From an uncultured SAR116 cluster alpha proteobacterium (lineage in GTDB: Bacteria; Pseudomonadota; Alphaproteobacteria; Puniceispirillales; Marisalimonadaceae): 51,551 bases of DNA. The stretch lies in the NCBI GenBank assembly GCA_902583415.1, contig CACHVW010000003.1, positions 1 to 51,551 of the forward strand, in the 5' to 3' direction. The notes beneath the pieces are model-generated. The model made no database searches and was not told the origin of the DNA. It saw nothing but the letters and a program-made list of their open reading frames with translations. This document shows, piece after piece, positions 8,847 through 16,995 of this stretch. The number at the start of each line of letters is the position of its first letter. Within the stretch, counting starts at the first letter, position 1. A program made the position numbers and the translations under genes.

Positions 8847-10286
8847 TTAAGGTATTTTAGTTTTTGCAAATGCGTCTAAAGCATGTTGTCTTGAACTTTT
8901 AATATCTACAATAGGTTTTGGATAATTTTTACCGAGCGTAACGCCTGCTTTTTCCAAAATATCATTAGGCGCCTCCCATGGATTAAAAAGGTATTTATTT
9001 GGAACTAATTCCAATTCTGGAACATATTTTCTAGTATATTCGCCATTTGCATCAAACTTAACACCTTGTGTAACTGGATTGAAAATTCTAAAATATGGCG
9101 CAGCATCAGCACCACATCCAGCTACCCATTGCCAACTTGCACTATTGCTAGCTAAATCTGCATCAACTAAACAATCCCAAAACCATTTCTCTCCTTCGTG
9201 CCAATGAGTAAGTAAATTTTTCACTAAAAACGAACCAACTATCATCCTAAGTCTATTATGCATATAACCTGTAGACCATAGCTCTCTCATCCCTGCGTCT
9301 ACTATAGGATATCCAGTTTGACCAGTTTTCCATGCTAAAAGATATTCTGAGTTATTAATCCAAGGAAAATTATCAAATTTTGTTTGTAAATTTTTTTTTG
9401 GTAATTCGGGATAAAAATACAATAAATAATTTGAAAATTCTCTCCATCCCATTTCAGACAAAAAAATGTCAGTATCTTGTTGATGTTTTATTCCCATTTG
9501 ATTTAGGTCTTTTACGGCATGCCAAACCGTGTTGGGAGAAATTTCGCCCCAATGTAAGTGTGGAGAAAGTCTAGATACATTTTTCTTGTGTGGAAAATTT
9601 CTACCTTCTTTATATCCATCTAACTCGGTATCAACAAAATTGTTAAGCCGTGTTATTGCTGCTTTTTCTCCAATTTGCCAACTTTTTATTATTTTATTTT
9701 TCCAATTATGTTTTGGTAATAAATTTAATTCATTGATTTTCAAGCTTTTAAAATTTTTTACCGTGAAGTAATTTATACTTTTTGGCTTTTCAAGAGGTCT
9801 TCTTGGTTCTGTTGCATTTAAACAGCCTCTTCTAAAATAAGGAGTAAAAACCTTATAATTTGTTTTATCATCTTTAAGTATATCCCGTGGTTCCCATAGG
9901 AGTGAACTATTAAAGGAGTGTGTTTCTATCTCTAATCTTTTTAAATTTGTTTTTATTTTTTTATCTCTAGAAATAACCCATGGTTCATAAACTCTATTCC
10001 AATATATTTTATTTATTGATTCTAATTGACATATTTTAACTAAAATTTCTTCTGGATCACCTTTTGCAATTATCAATTTATTCTGAAATTCTTTATCAAG
10101 CTCTTTTAAAGATTGATGAAGCCAAACTCTTCCTGCTTGGCCAATTTTGTGGTTCTTGGAGTTAACATCATCAAGAATATATATTGGAATTATTGAACCA
10201 TTTTTAACAGATGCAATTAATGCTGGATTGTCGTGTAATCTTAAATCTTGTCTTATCCAGTATAAACTAACGTTTGTATTCATCAT
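8847..10286 (-). CDS. phrB: Deoxyribodipyrimidine photolyase (class I CPD photolyase/cryptochrome family)
   Basis: A 479-residue flavoprotein that reverses UV-induced cyclobutane pyrimidine dimers using blue light. The N-terminal antenna domain starts with SLYWIRQDLRLHDNP. The FAD domain carries the signature blocks LHWGEISP, GYPIVDAGMRELWSTGYMHNRLRM, WFWDCLVDADLASNSASWQWVAGCGADAAPYFRIFNP. The WDxxLVDAD...NxxxWQWxxG region is diagnostic of the class I family. Length matches E. coli PhrB (472). The gene is divergent from the CoA transferase and lies upstream of the metallophosphoesterase. In many relatives photolyase sits beside the cfa/DUF1365 cluster; here it is about 32 kb away from it. Confidence 0.95.
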   Translation of the reverse strand: MMNTNVSLYWIRQDLRLHDNPALIASVKNGSIIPIYILDDVNSKNHKIGQAGRVWLHQSLKELDKEFQNKLIIAKGDPEEILVKICQLESINKIYWNRVYEPWVISRDKKIKTNLKRLEIETHSFNSSLLWEPRDILKDDKTNYKVFTPYFRRGCLNATEPRRPLEKPKSINYFTVKNFKSLKINELNLLPKHNWKNKIIKSWQIGEKAAITRLNNFVDTELDGYKEGRNFPHKKNVSRLSPHLHWGEISPNTVWHAVKDLNQMGIKHQQDTDIFLSEMGWREFSNYLLYFYPELPKKNLQTKFDNFPWINNSEYLLAWKTGQTGYPIVDAGMRELWSTGYMHNRLRMIVGSFLVKNLLTHWHEGEKWFWDCLVDADLASNSASWQWVAGCGADAAPYFRIFNPVTQGVKFDANGEYTRKYVPELELVPNKYLFNPWEAPNDILEKAGVTLGKNYPKPIVDIKSSRQHALDAFAKTKIP

Positions 10287-10427
10287 AATTTACTTTTTAA
10301 AGTTAAAAAATTTAATTTGTCTTATTGATTAATTGGATTAAGGTCTTCTTTTAATAGTTTATATTTGGTGTTCTTTTGAGTTTATATCAATAGATTTTTA
10401 TCAATAATTTTACTTAGAGATAAATAA

Positions 10428-11600
10428 ATGTCATATCAAAAACCATATAAAGGTCTAAAAGTTGTTGATTTTTCTCAAGGTGTTGCTGGTCCATATTGCG
10501 GTATGCTTTTAGCTCAGCACGGTGCAGAGGTAATTAAAATAGAACCTAAAGATGGTGATTGGGCAAGAAACCTTGGACAAGAGTATGGTGAACATTCTGC
10601 TTTTTCAGTAGCTGCAAATTTAGGTAAAAAAAGTATTATAGTTGATTTAAAAAATACAAAAAGTCAACCTGTCTTGGATACAATCATTAAAAAGTCCGAT
10701 ATTTTTATTGAAGGTTTTCGACCAGGTGTAATTAAAAGGCTTGGTTATGACTATGATAGATTAAAAAAAATAAATCCAAAGTTGATTTATTTGTCTATAT
10801 CTGGGTTTGGACAAAACGGACCAATGAGCCATAAACCTGCTATGGACCCTGTACTTCAGGCTTTTACAGGTTTTATGTCAGAAAACAAAGGCCCAGACGA
10901 TATTCCTCACAGAACTCCTGTTATTATTTTTGACATGACTACCGCCTTATATGCAACTCAGTTAATATCAACATCTCTATACGCAAGGATTAATGAGAAG
11001 TTTGGAAGAAAGATAGAAATAAGTCTAATGGAAGCTGCTGCAGCGATGCAATCTATAAGACTTATGAGTGGATATATGGAAGGACCTTATACTCATGCTT
11101 CATCCCCTTCGGGAACGTTTAAAACCAAAGATGGTTGGATACAAATTATAGTTGTAAAAAATCATGAATTTATCAAATTTTGTAATGCAGTAGGTTGGAA
11201 AAAATTTATCAATGATAAACGTTTTGTTAATAATGCCGAAAGAAGAAAACATGAAGCTATTCTATCAAGAGAGGTTCAGAAACTATTTATTAAAGAAAAA
11301 ACTGACTATTGGAAAAATTTACTTGATAATTTTGAAGTTCAAAACGAAAAGGTACAAAATTATAAAGAATTCATTGAAAGCGAACAAACAAAGGCTTTAG
11401 ATCTAATTTCTTGGTTAAAACAACCAACAACAGGAGCACTATGGCCAGTTCCAAATATTCCTGGGATGCCAAGGTTAGAAGATAGTGACATACTTTCTAA
11501 GGCGCCATCTTTAGGGCAGCATACAAAGGAAATTTTAAAATCTTTAGGTTATAAAGATTGTCAAATAGAAGTTCTTATAGAAGAAGAAGTTATAAAATAG
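10428..11600 (+). CDS. CaiB/BaiF family (class III) CoA transferase
   Basis: A 390-residue CoA transferase that moves CoA between carboxylic acids through an aspartyl-CoA intermediate. The N-terminal block GLKVVDFSQGVAGPYCGMLLAQHGAEVIKIEP is typical of the family. The probable nucleophile is D140 in PAMDPVLQAFTG, and YLSISGFGQNGP precedes it as usual. The start is the ATG at 10428 with TTAGAG about 8 bases before it. It stands alone on the plus strand and is followed by two short genes. The substrate cannot be read from the sequence (members act on formyl, carnitine, succinyl, mesaconyl, bile acid and other CoA esters). The nearby GMC dehydrogenase and hydratase make a catabolic role plausible. 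Confidence 0.9.
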   Translation: MSYQKPYKGLKVVDFSQGVAGPYCGMLLAQHGAEVIKIEPKDGDWARNLGQEYGEHSAFSVAANLGKKSIIVDLKNTKSQPVLDTIIKKSDIFIEGFRPGVIKRLGYDYDRLKKINPKLIYLSISGFGQNGPMSHKPAMDPVLQAFTGFMSENKGPDDIPHRTPVIIFDMTTALYATQLISTSLYARINEKFGRKIEISLMEAAAAMQSIRLMSGYMEGPYTHASSPSGTFKTKDGWIQIIVVKNHEFIKFCNAVGWKKFINDKRFVNNAERRKHEAILSREVQKLFIKEKTDYWKNLLDNFEVQNEKVQNYKEFIESEQTKALDLISWLKQPTTGALWPVPNIPGMPRLEDSDILSKAPSLGQHTKEILKSLGYKDCQIEVLIEEEVIK

Positions 11601-11607
11601 ATTAAAT

Positions 11608-11712
11608 TTAGATTATTCCAGTAATAGTAAATAGGAGAGGAAAAAAAATTATCACTGCAAGAATAGTTTCTGATTTTAAACTTTCAGTAAATGTATATAC
11701 ATCTTTGCTCAT
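11608..11712 (-). CDS. Short single-span membrane peptide (34 aa), unknown
   Basis: A small gene: ATG at 11710-11712, stop TAA at 11608-11610, encoding 34 residues. The peptide has a polar N-terminus (MSKDVYTFTESLKSE) followed by one hydrophobic segment (TILAVIIFFPLLFTITGII) that would span the membrane. A good ribosome binding site, AAAGGA, lies about 8 bases before the ATG. It sits between the CoA transferase (stop at 11600) and a second short gene transcribed the other way. I do not recognise a family. Support comes from the ribosome site, the start and the clean membrane-peptide composition; no homology was checked. Confidence 0.5.
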   Translation of the reverse strand: MSKDVYTFTESLKSETILAVIIFFPLLFTITGII

Positions 11713-11810
11713 AATATATTCCTTTTGTTTATTTATACTTTATTTTTTTTTTAATAGAATTCAAGTCTTTTTAAATTTATTGTAATTTAATTTATGTTTA
11801 GGGGATAATA

Positions 11811-11933
11811 ATGAGTTTAATACTTGGAATAATAATTGCTGCTTTAGTGTTTTTCTTTTCAAATGAAATTCAAGAAATTATGATTTCTACTGGTTTAAGA
11901 GACTATTTGGTTAATTGGCTTCAATCTTGGTAA
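11811..11933 (+). CDS. Short membrane peptide (40 aa), unknown
   Basis: ATG at 11811, stop TAA at 11931-11933, 40 residues, with AGGGG about 6 bases upstream as a strong ribosome binding site. Residues 2-16 (SLILGIIIAALVFFF) form one membrane span. The tail (residues 18-40) contains acidic residues, then RDYLVNWLQSW, which looks amphipathic. It is divergent from the 34-residue membrane peptide, with a 98-base region between them that must hold both promoters. Two AT inverted repeats follow before the GMC oxidoreductase gene. No family recognised. Confidence 0.5.
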   Translation: MSLILGIIIAALVFFFSNEIQEIMISTGLRDYLVNWLQSW

Positions 11934-11942
11934 TTAGAGAGA

Positions 11943-11994
11943 ATTTTTATAATTGTATAAAAATGATCTTTAATTATTATCAAATCTTAAAGAT
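11943..11994. repeat. Two tandem inverted repeats before the GMC oxidoreductase gene
   Basis: First repeat: ATTTTTATA (11943-11951), loop ATTG, TATAAAAAT (11956-11964), a 9-bp perfect stem. Second repeat: ATCTTTAA (11966-11973), 13-base loop, TTAAAGAT (11987-11994), an 8-bp perfect stem. The first could terminate the 40-residue peptide gene (its stop is at 11933), and the second could be an operator or leader structure for the GMC gene starting at 12025. The stems are nearly all A:T, so chance is a real alternative in DNA of this composition. Confidence 0.3.
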
Positions 11995-12024
11995 AATTAT
12001 AACATATTAATTTGGACCTTTTTA

Positions 12025-13665
12025 ATGATTGATAATTTTGACTACATCATAGTAGGAGCGGGTTCTTCTGGTTGTGTTTTGGCTAATAGACTGAGTGCGA
12101 ATGGAAAAAATTCAGTATGCATTTTAGAAGCAGGGCCTCCAGATTGGAACCCTTTCATACATATTCCAGCAGGCTTTATGAAAACACTTATTAATCCAAA
12201 TGTGAACTGGCTCTTTAAAGCTGAACCTAGTTGGGGTACAGATGGAAGAATAATAGATATTCCAAGAGGCAAAACATTAGGTGGATCAAGCTCAATTAAT
12301 GGAATGGTTTTCAATAGAGGACAAAATTTAGATTTTGATGTTTGGGCTCAAAAAGGTAATAAAGGTTGGAGTTATTCTGATTTACTTCCTTATTTTAAAA
12401 AGTATGAAAAAAGACACGGTGAATTTGATGATGTTTATCGTGGAAGTCAAGGTGAGTTGCCAATTACTGATCTTGAATATAGAGACCCATTATGTGAAGC
12501 ATTTATAAAAAGTGCTATAGAACAAGGAATTCCATTAAACAAAGACTATAATGGAAAATCTCAAGAAGGCGTTTCTTATGTACAACGAACTACTCGAGGA
12601 AGATTTAGAGTAAGTGCGGCAAAAGCATTTCTTAACCCAGCTAAGTCTCGACAAAATCTCAAAATAATAACAAATGCATTTGTAACAAAAGTCAATTTTA
12701 AAAATAAAGTAGCAATTGGTGTAGAATATTTAAGAGGAGGAAGAAGAGGAAAAAAAATTAACCTTTTAGCAAATAAAGAAGTCATTTTATCCTCGGGAGT
12801 TATAAAATCACCACATATTCTTCATATGTCAGGTGTTGGCCCTGCTGAACATCTTAAAAATATTGGAATAGATGTTGTCCATGATTTAAAAGGTGTAGGT
12901 ATGAATTTAAGGGATCATTTTGCTCCAAGATTAACAGCAAGAGCAAAAAATATAGAGACTATAAATGAAAAATCCAGGGGGTTAAAACTTTTAAAGGAGA
13001 TTGGAAAGTATGTGATTGGAAAACAATCAATAGTAAATTTAAGTCCTACATTAGTATATTGTTTTTGGCATTCTAATGAAGAAATAAGAAATCATGATCT
13101 TCAAATGACTTTTACTCCAGCATCATACAAAGAGGGTGTTCAATCAACTTTAGATACTGAACCTGGATTTACTGTAACTGCATGGCAGCAAAGACCAGAG
13201 TCACTGGGTTGGGTTAAATCTAGAACTAGTGATCCATTTGATGCTCCATTAATTCAGCCAAATTACTTAGATGCAGATGAAGATAAAAGAGTAGTTGTAG
13301 CAGGGTTAAAATTATCTAGAAGACTTATGCATTCTAAAGCTCTGTCACATTATTTCGACTATGAAGTTTATCCTGGAATAGAAAAACAAAGTGATGAAGA
13401 ATTACTCCAAGTTGCAAGAGAAAGAGGAACAACTACTTATCATCAGATGGGAACCTGTAGAATGGGTCCAAAATCTGATCCAACTGCTGTTGTAGATGAT
13501 AATCTTAACGTTTATGGTTTAAAAAATATTAGAGTAATAGATGCGTCTATTATGCCAACTATGCTGTCTGCAAATTTACACTCTGGTGCTACATTGATTG
13601 GAGAAAAAGGCTCTGATTTAGTCCTTGGTAATAATCCAATTGATCCGGTGATTTTAAATTATTAA
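12025..13665 (+). CDS. GMC family FAD-dependent oxidoreductase (choline/alcohol dehydrogenase-like)
   Basis: A 546-residue glucose-methanol-choline oxidoreductase that oxidises an alcohol with FAD. The N-terminal dinucleotide fold is DYIIVGAGSSGCVLANRLS. The PROSITE-type GMC blocks are visible as RGKTLGGSSSINGMVFNRG and GVIKSPHILHMSGVGP. The catalytic pair is His473 (TTYHQMGTCRMG) and His519 (SANLHSGATLIGEKGSD). In choline dehydrogenases the second position is normally Asn (GNxNAPT), so this His-His arrangement resembles glucose-oxidase-type members; a choline substrate should not be assumed. No signal peptide is seen. It is followed after 24 bases by a YghU-type glutathione transferase, probably in the same transcript. 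Confidence 0.88.
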   Translation: MIDNFDYIIVGAGSSGCVLANRLSANGKNSVCILEAGPPDWNPFIHIPAGFMKTLINPNVNWLFKAEPSWGTDGRIIDIPRGKTLGGSSSINGMVFNRGQNLDFDVWAQKGNKGWSYSDLLPYFKKYEKRHGEFDDVYRGSQGELPITDLEYRDPLCEAFIKSAIEQGIPLNKDYNGKSQEGVSYVQRTTRGRFRVSAAKAFLNPAKSRQNLKIITNAFVTKVNFKNKVAIGVEYLRGGRRGKKINLLANKEVILSSGVIKSPHILHMSGVGPAEHLKNIGIDVVHDLKGVGMNLRDHFAPRLTARAKNIETINEKSRGLKLLKEIGKYVIGKQSIVNLSPTLVYCFWHSNEEIRNHDLQMTFTPASYKEGVQSTLDTEPGFTVTAWQQRPESLGWVKSRTSDPFDAPLIQPNYLDADEDKRVVVAGLKLSRRLMHSKALSHYFDYEVYPGIEKQSDEELLQVARERGTTTYHQMGTCRMGPKSDPTAVVDDNLNVYGLKNIRVIDASIMPTMLSANLHSGATLIGEKGSDLVLGNNPIDPVILNY

Positions 13666-13689
13666 TTAAGCTTTTATGAGGGTAAAACA

Positions 13690-14565
13690 TTGAAAAAATC
13701 AGAAAAGTATATACCTCCAAAAAAATGGGTTTGGGATAAAGAAAATGGTGGAAAATTCGCCAGCATTAACAGACCAATCTCAGGTAATACTCACGTAAAA
13801 GATCTTCCAGTTGGTAAACATCCTTTTCAATTATATTCTCAAGGTACACCAAATGGCGTTAAAATAACTATTATGCTTGAAGAATTACTTGATTTAGGAA
13901 TTCAGGAAGCTGAATATGATGCATGGTTAATTAGAATTGGAAATGGAGATCAGTTTTGTTCTGGTTTTGTAGAGATTAATCCTAATTCTAAAATACCTAG
14001 TCTTTTAGATAAATCTCGAGATCAGCCTGTAAGGATTTTTGAATCTGGATCAATTTTATTATATTTAGCTGACAAATTTGATGTTTTTATCCCTAAAAAG
14101 TTTGAAGATAGAACAGAATGTCTTAACTGGTTGTTTTGGCAAATGGCAAGTGCGCCTTATTTAGGAGGTGGCTTTGGCCATTTTTATGCTTATGCTCCAG
14201 AAAAATATGAATATCCAATAAATCGATTTGCTATGGAAGTTAAAAGACAACTAGATGTTTTAGATAAATTATTATCTGATAAAAATTTTATTTGTTGTGA
14301 AGAATATACCATAGCTGATATAGCCATTTGGCCATGGTATGGAGCCTTGGTATTAGGAAGATTATATGATTCAGAAGAATTTTTGGATGTTAAAAAATAT
14401 GGAAATGTATTGAAGTGGGCAAGAAAAATTAATGAGAGAAAAGCTGTTAAGAGGGGGATTATGGTAAACAAGATTAAAGGGAAGTTATCATCTCAACTTC
14501 ACGAACGACATAACTCTTCTGACTTTATTCATAATACCCAAGATAAGTTAGAAAAATCGTCATAA
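13690..14565 (+). CDS. yghU: Glutathione S-transferase, YghU type (nu class)
   Basis: A 291-residue thioredoxin-fold protein very close in length to E. coli YghU (288), a glutathione transferase with disulfide-bond reductase activity that binds two glutathione molecules. The N-terminal arm (PPKKWVWDKENGGKFASINRPISG) and the block LYSQGTPNGVKITIMLEELL are typical, as are FVEINPNSKIPSL and the ESGSILLYLA glutathione-gamma-glutamyl site. The all-helical C-terminal domain contains YTIADIAIWPWYG. The start is a TTG at 13690 with GAGGG about 9 bases ahead of it; no ATG fits. It lies 24 bases after the GMC oxidoreductase, so it may detoxify an aldehyde or peroxide by-product (inference). It is convergent with the SDR gene at 14572. 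Confidence 0.85.
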   Translation: MKKSEKYIPPKKWVWDKENGGKFASINRPISGNTHVKDLPVGKHPFQLYSQGTPNGVKITIMLEELLDLGIQEAEYDAWLIRIGNGDQFCSGFVEINPNSKIPSLLDKSRDQPVRIFESGSILLYLADKFDVFIPKKFEDRTECLNWLFWQMASAPYLGGGFGHFYAYAPEKYEYPINRFAMEVKRQLDVLDKLLSDKNFICCEEYTIADIAIWPWYGALVLGRLYDSEEFLDVKKYGNVLKWARKINERKAVKRGIMVNKIKGKLSSQLHERHNSSDFIHNTQDKLEKSS

Positions 14566-14571
14566 AATTAT

Positions 14572-15330
14572 TTACAATTCCTCAATTCCTAGGTCTGCAA
14601 TATATCTTCGATGCCATGTAGGACTTATTGTTAATTCATTTATACATACATGCTTGGGCATTTGACACAGAAATACTATAGTTTGACCTAAATCATCTGG
14701 TTGAAGCATTTTATTTTTTTGTTCTTTAGAGAGCTTTTTTGGACGTTTGTCTAATATAGCTGTAGCAACCTCTCCTGGGCACAATGCAGTAGCCCTAATG
14801 CCAAGATTACAATATTTCATATTGATAGTTTCTGTCATAGCATTTAAAGCATGTTTCGAAGAGGTATAAGATACACCTGACAATAAACTTACATGATTTC
14901 CTGACCATGACGATACGTTAATAATTAATCCATCTCTCTTTTCTTTCATTAGAGGTATGACTGCCTTACAGCAGTAAAATAATCCATTAATATTTGTTTG
15001 TATTACCTGATCCCACTCATTCTCATCTATATTGTCCCAGTCTCTTTTTAAAATATTTATTCCTGCACAATTTACTAAAATATCTATATGTCCAATTTCT
15101 TTTTTTATTTCGTAAATAATATCTTTAACATCTGATTTTTTAGAAACATCTACTGGTTTAACAATAGTGTTAGTTTTACATCTCTCTTGAGTATCTTGTA
15201 GAGAGTTTTTATTTCTACCTGATAAAATTACTTTCATACCAAATTTAGACAGTTTTATGGAAGCATCACGTCCAATTCCTGATCCTGCACCAGTAATCCA
15301 GGCTACTTTATTTTCCAAATTTCTTATCAT
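14572..15330 (-). CDS. Short-chain dehydrogenase/reductase (SDR)
   Basis: A 252-residue classical-type SDR. The cofactor motif TGAGSGIG is at residues 13-20, with NCAG (87-90) in place of the usual NNAG. The catalytic residues are Ser140/141 (NVSSWSG), Tyr155 and Lys159 (SYTSSKHAL). The R at position 39 (SGRN) after the second strand suggests NADP preference. The substrate is unknown. Its stop is 6 bases from that of the convergent glutathione transferase. It lies 32 bases downstream of another SDR gene on the same strand, so the two are probably cotranscribed. Confidence 0.85.
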   Translation of the reverse strand: MIRNLENKVAWITGAGSGIGRDASIKLSKFGMKVILSGRNKNSLQDTQERCKTNTIVKPVDVSKKSDVKDIIYEIKKEIGHIDILVNCAGINILKRDWDNIDENEWDQVIQTNINGLFYCCKAVIPLMKEKRDGLIINVSSWSGNHVSLLSGVSYTSSKHALNAMTETINMKYCNLGIRATALCPGEVATAILDKRPKKLSKEQKNKMLQPDDLGQTIVFLCQMPKHVCINELTISPTWHRRYIADLGIEEL

Positions 15331-15362
15331 TTATATTTCTTTTTTGTTTTTTGTTCATATAC

Positions 15363-16166
15363 CTATTGTGCAGTTAAGCCTCCATCTACAACAAGACTTG
15401 ATCCTGTCATAAAACTTGAGTTATCAGAGGATAGAAATAAAATTGTTTTCGCAACTTCATCAGCTGTCCCAAGACGACCAATAGGCGTTTGATTAATGCC
15501 AGCTGAAATAGACTCTTCTTTTGTCATCTCTGGGTTTTGACTAATTCTTGCTTTATATACTTGTGTTCCCATGTCAGTTTCTATAATTCCTGGATGGACT
15601 TGATTAATTCTGATTGGAAATTTATTTTTTCCAAAATATATTGCCATTGATTTTGTGAAAGTAGTTATACCGCCTTTTGTCATTGAATATAATGGGTCAA
15701 GTTGAGAACCAACAAGACCAGCTACAGAACTAAGGTTAATTATAGTACTTCCAAATTTTGTTTTTTTACCTGCCTCAGTCAAAAAGGGTACTAAATATTT
15801 AATACCAAGAAATACACCAGTTAGATTAATAGATATAAGTCTATGATATTCTTCTAGCGATACATTATCAATATCTTTACCAATCCAAATACCCGCATTA
15901 TTTACTAATATATCTGTAAGAATTTTCTTATTTTTTAAAAAATTTGAAAATTCAATCCATGAATTTTCGTCTGCAACATCTATTTGATAAAAACTTACTT
16001 CAACATTTAATTTAGCAATTTCTTTTTCGGTCTCTTGTCCCTCGTCTTTATTGATATCTAATATATATATATTTGCTCCAGCATTAGCTAAGGCTAGACA
16101 AACGCTTTTACCAATGCCTTTAGCACCACCTGTAACTATCGCGTTTTTCCCTCTTAAATTTTTCAA
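15363..16166 (-). CDS. Short-chain dehydrogenase/reductase (FabG/cyclopentanol-dehydrogenase-like)
   Basis: A 267-residue classical SDR. It shows TGGAKGIG at 12-19, Asp37 (ILDIN) suggesting NAD preference, NNAG at 89-92, Ser146 (NLSSVAG), Tyr160 and Lys164 (LYSMTKGG). The C-terminus FMTGSSLVVDGGLTAQ is the usual subunit-contact motif. The insertion EAGKKTKFGSTIINLSS and the HPGIIETDMG loop resemble alcohol/cyclopentanol dehydrogenase members more than fatty-acid FabG. It is the first gene of a two-gene SDR unit, divergent from the FrnE-like gene. The intervening region contains perfect palindromes. Confidence 0.85.
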   Translation of the reverse strand: MKNLRGKNAIVTGGAKGIGKSVCLALANAGANIYILDINKDEGQETEKEIAKLNVEVSFYQIDVADENSWIEFSNFLKNKKILTDILVNNAGIWIGKDIDNVSLEEYHRLISINLTGVFLGIKYLVPFLTEAGKKTKFGSTIINLSSVAGLVGSQLDPLYSMTKGGITTFTKSMAIYFGKNKFPIRINQVHPGIIETDMGTQVYKARISQNPEMTKEESISAGINQTPIGRLGTADEVAKTILFLSSDNSSFMTGSSLVVDGGLTAQ

Positions 16167-16200
16167 TTTAATTCCTTTATAAAATTTTTATTTTTAAAAT

Positions 16201-16258
16201 AAGAAATTTCTTAATATATCTTAATAAGTTTATATAATTTAGAAGATTTTAAAATCTT
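16201..16258. promoter_or_regulatory. Perfect palindromes in the SDR/frnE-like divergent intergenic region
   Basis: Between the minus-strand SDR (start 16166) and the plus-strand DsbA-family gene (start 16368) lie a 12-bp perfect palindrome AAGAAATTTCTT (16201-16212) and a 16-bp perfect palindrome AAGATTTTAAAATCTT (16243-16258). The rest of this 201-base gap is almost pure A+T. Their place in a divergent promoter region makes a regulator-binding site possible. No regulator gene is nearby. Confidence 0.3.
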
Positions 16259-16367
16259 ATCTTATTTTTTATAATTAATCATAATTATAATTTATTTATT
16301 ATCAAATATACACTTTAATAATATACATTTAGTATATAATTTGTTTGTTAAACTTTGGGTGTGTTTC

Positions 16368-16982
16368 ATGAGTTCTCATAAATTAGAAATATTTACTGAC
16401 TATGTCTGTCCTTGGTGCTATCTTGGTGATTCAAGAGTTAAAAAATTAAAAAAAATATTTAATATAGATATACAAATAATTCATTTTCCTTTACACCCTG
16501 ATACCCCAAAAGAAGGTAAATCTTTATTCGATCTTTTTGGTACCAATCAAGAAGATATTGATAAAAAAAATCAAAATATGAAAATTTTGATGTCCAATGA
16601 AAATCTTCCTTATAGCAATAGAACTCATACTTTTAACAGTAGATTAGCGCAAGAAATAGGCTCGTGGGCTCAATCTTTAGACAATAAAACATCAATTCAT
16701 GATAATTTCTTTGAAGCTTATTTTGTTAAGGGATTAAATATTGGTTTAAAAAGCGTAATATTGGAAATTGTAGCAAAATCAGGATTAGACGAAAATGAGG
16801 CTAATGATATAATAAAAAATCGAACATTTAAAAGTTCAGTTGATAATGACTGGGAAAAATCCAGAACTTACGGTGTTACTGGAGTTCCTACTTATGTTTA
16901 TAATAATCACAGTGTTGTTGGTGCGCAACCTATTGAAAATCTAGTTGAATTTTTAAATCATTTTGGTGTTTCTAAAATATAA
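16368..16982 (+). CDS. DsbA family oxidoreductase (FrnE-like)
   Basis: A 204-residue DsbA/2-hydroxychromene-2-carboxylate-isomerase-type protein. The redox motif is C14-P-W-C17 near the N-terminus (FTDYVCPWCYLG). The cis-Pro segment is GVTGVPTYVYNN, and the helical insertion between them is typical of FrnE. There is no signal peptide, so it should act in the cytoplasm, perhaps in oxidative-stress protection or polyketide-like isomerisation as for FrnE. I choose the ATG at 16368 because it gives the family-typical short lead before the first strand; an in-frame TTG at 16341 would add nine unrelated residues. The flavodoxin-like gene follows after 13 bases. Confidence 0.82.
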   Translation: MSSHKLEIFTDYVCPWCYLGDSRVKKLKKIFNIDIQIIHFPLHPDTPKEGKSLFDLFGTNQEDIDKKNQNMKILMSNENLPYSNRTHTFNSRLAQEIGSWAQSLDNKTSIHDNFFEAYFVKGLNIGLKSVILEIVAKSGLDENEANDIIKNRTFKSSVDNDWEKSRTYGVTGVPTYVYNNHSVVGAQPIENLVEFLNHFGVSKI

Positions 16983-16995
16983 ATATGATTAGAAT

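Noticed and set aside
12025-13665. Calling the GMC oxidoreductase betA (choline dehydrogenase)
   Set aside because: There is no betaine aldehyde dehydrogenase or choline transporter nearby, and the second catalytic position is His rather than Asn.
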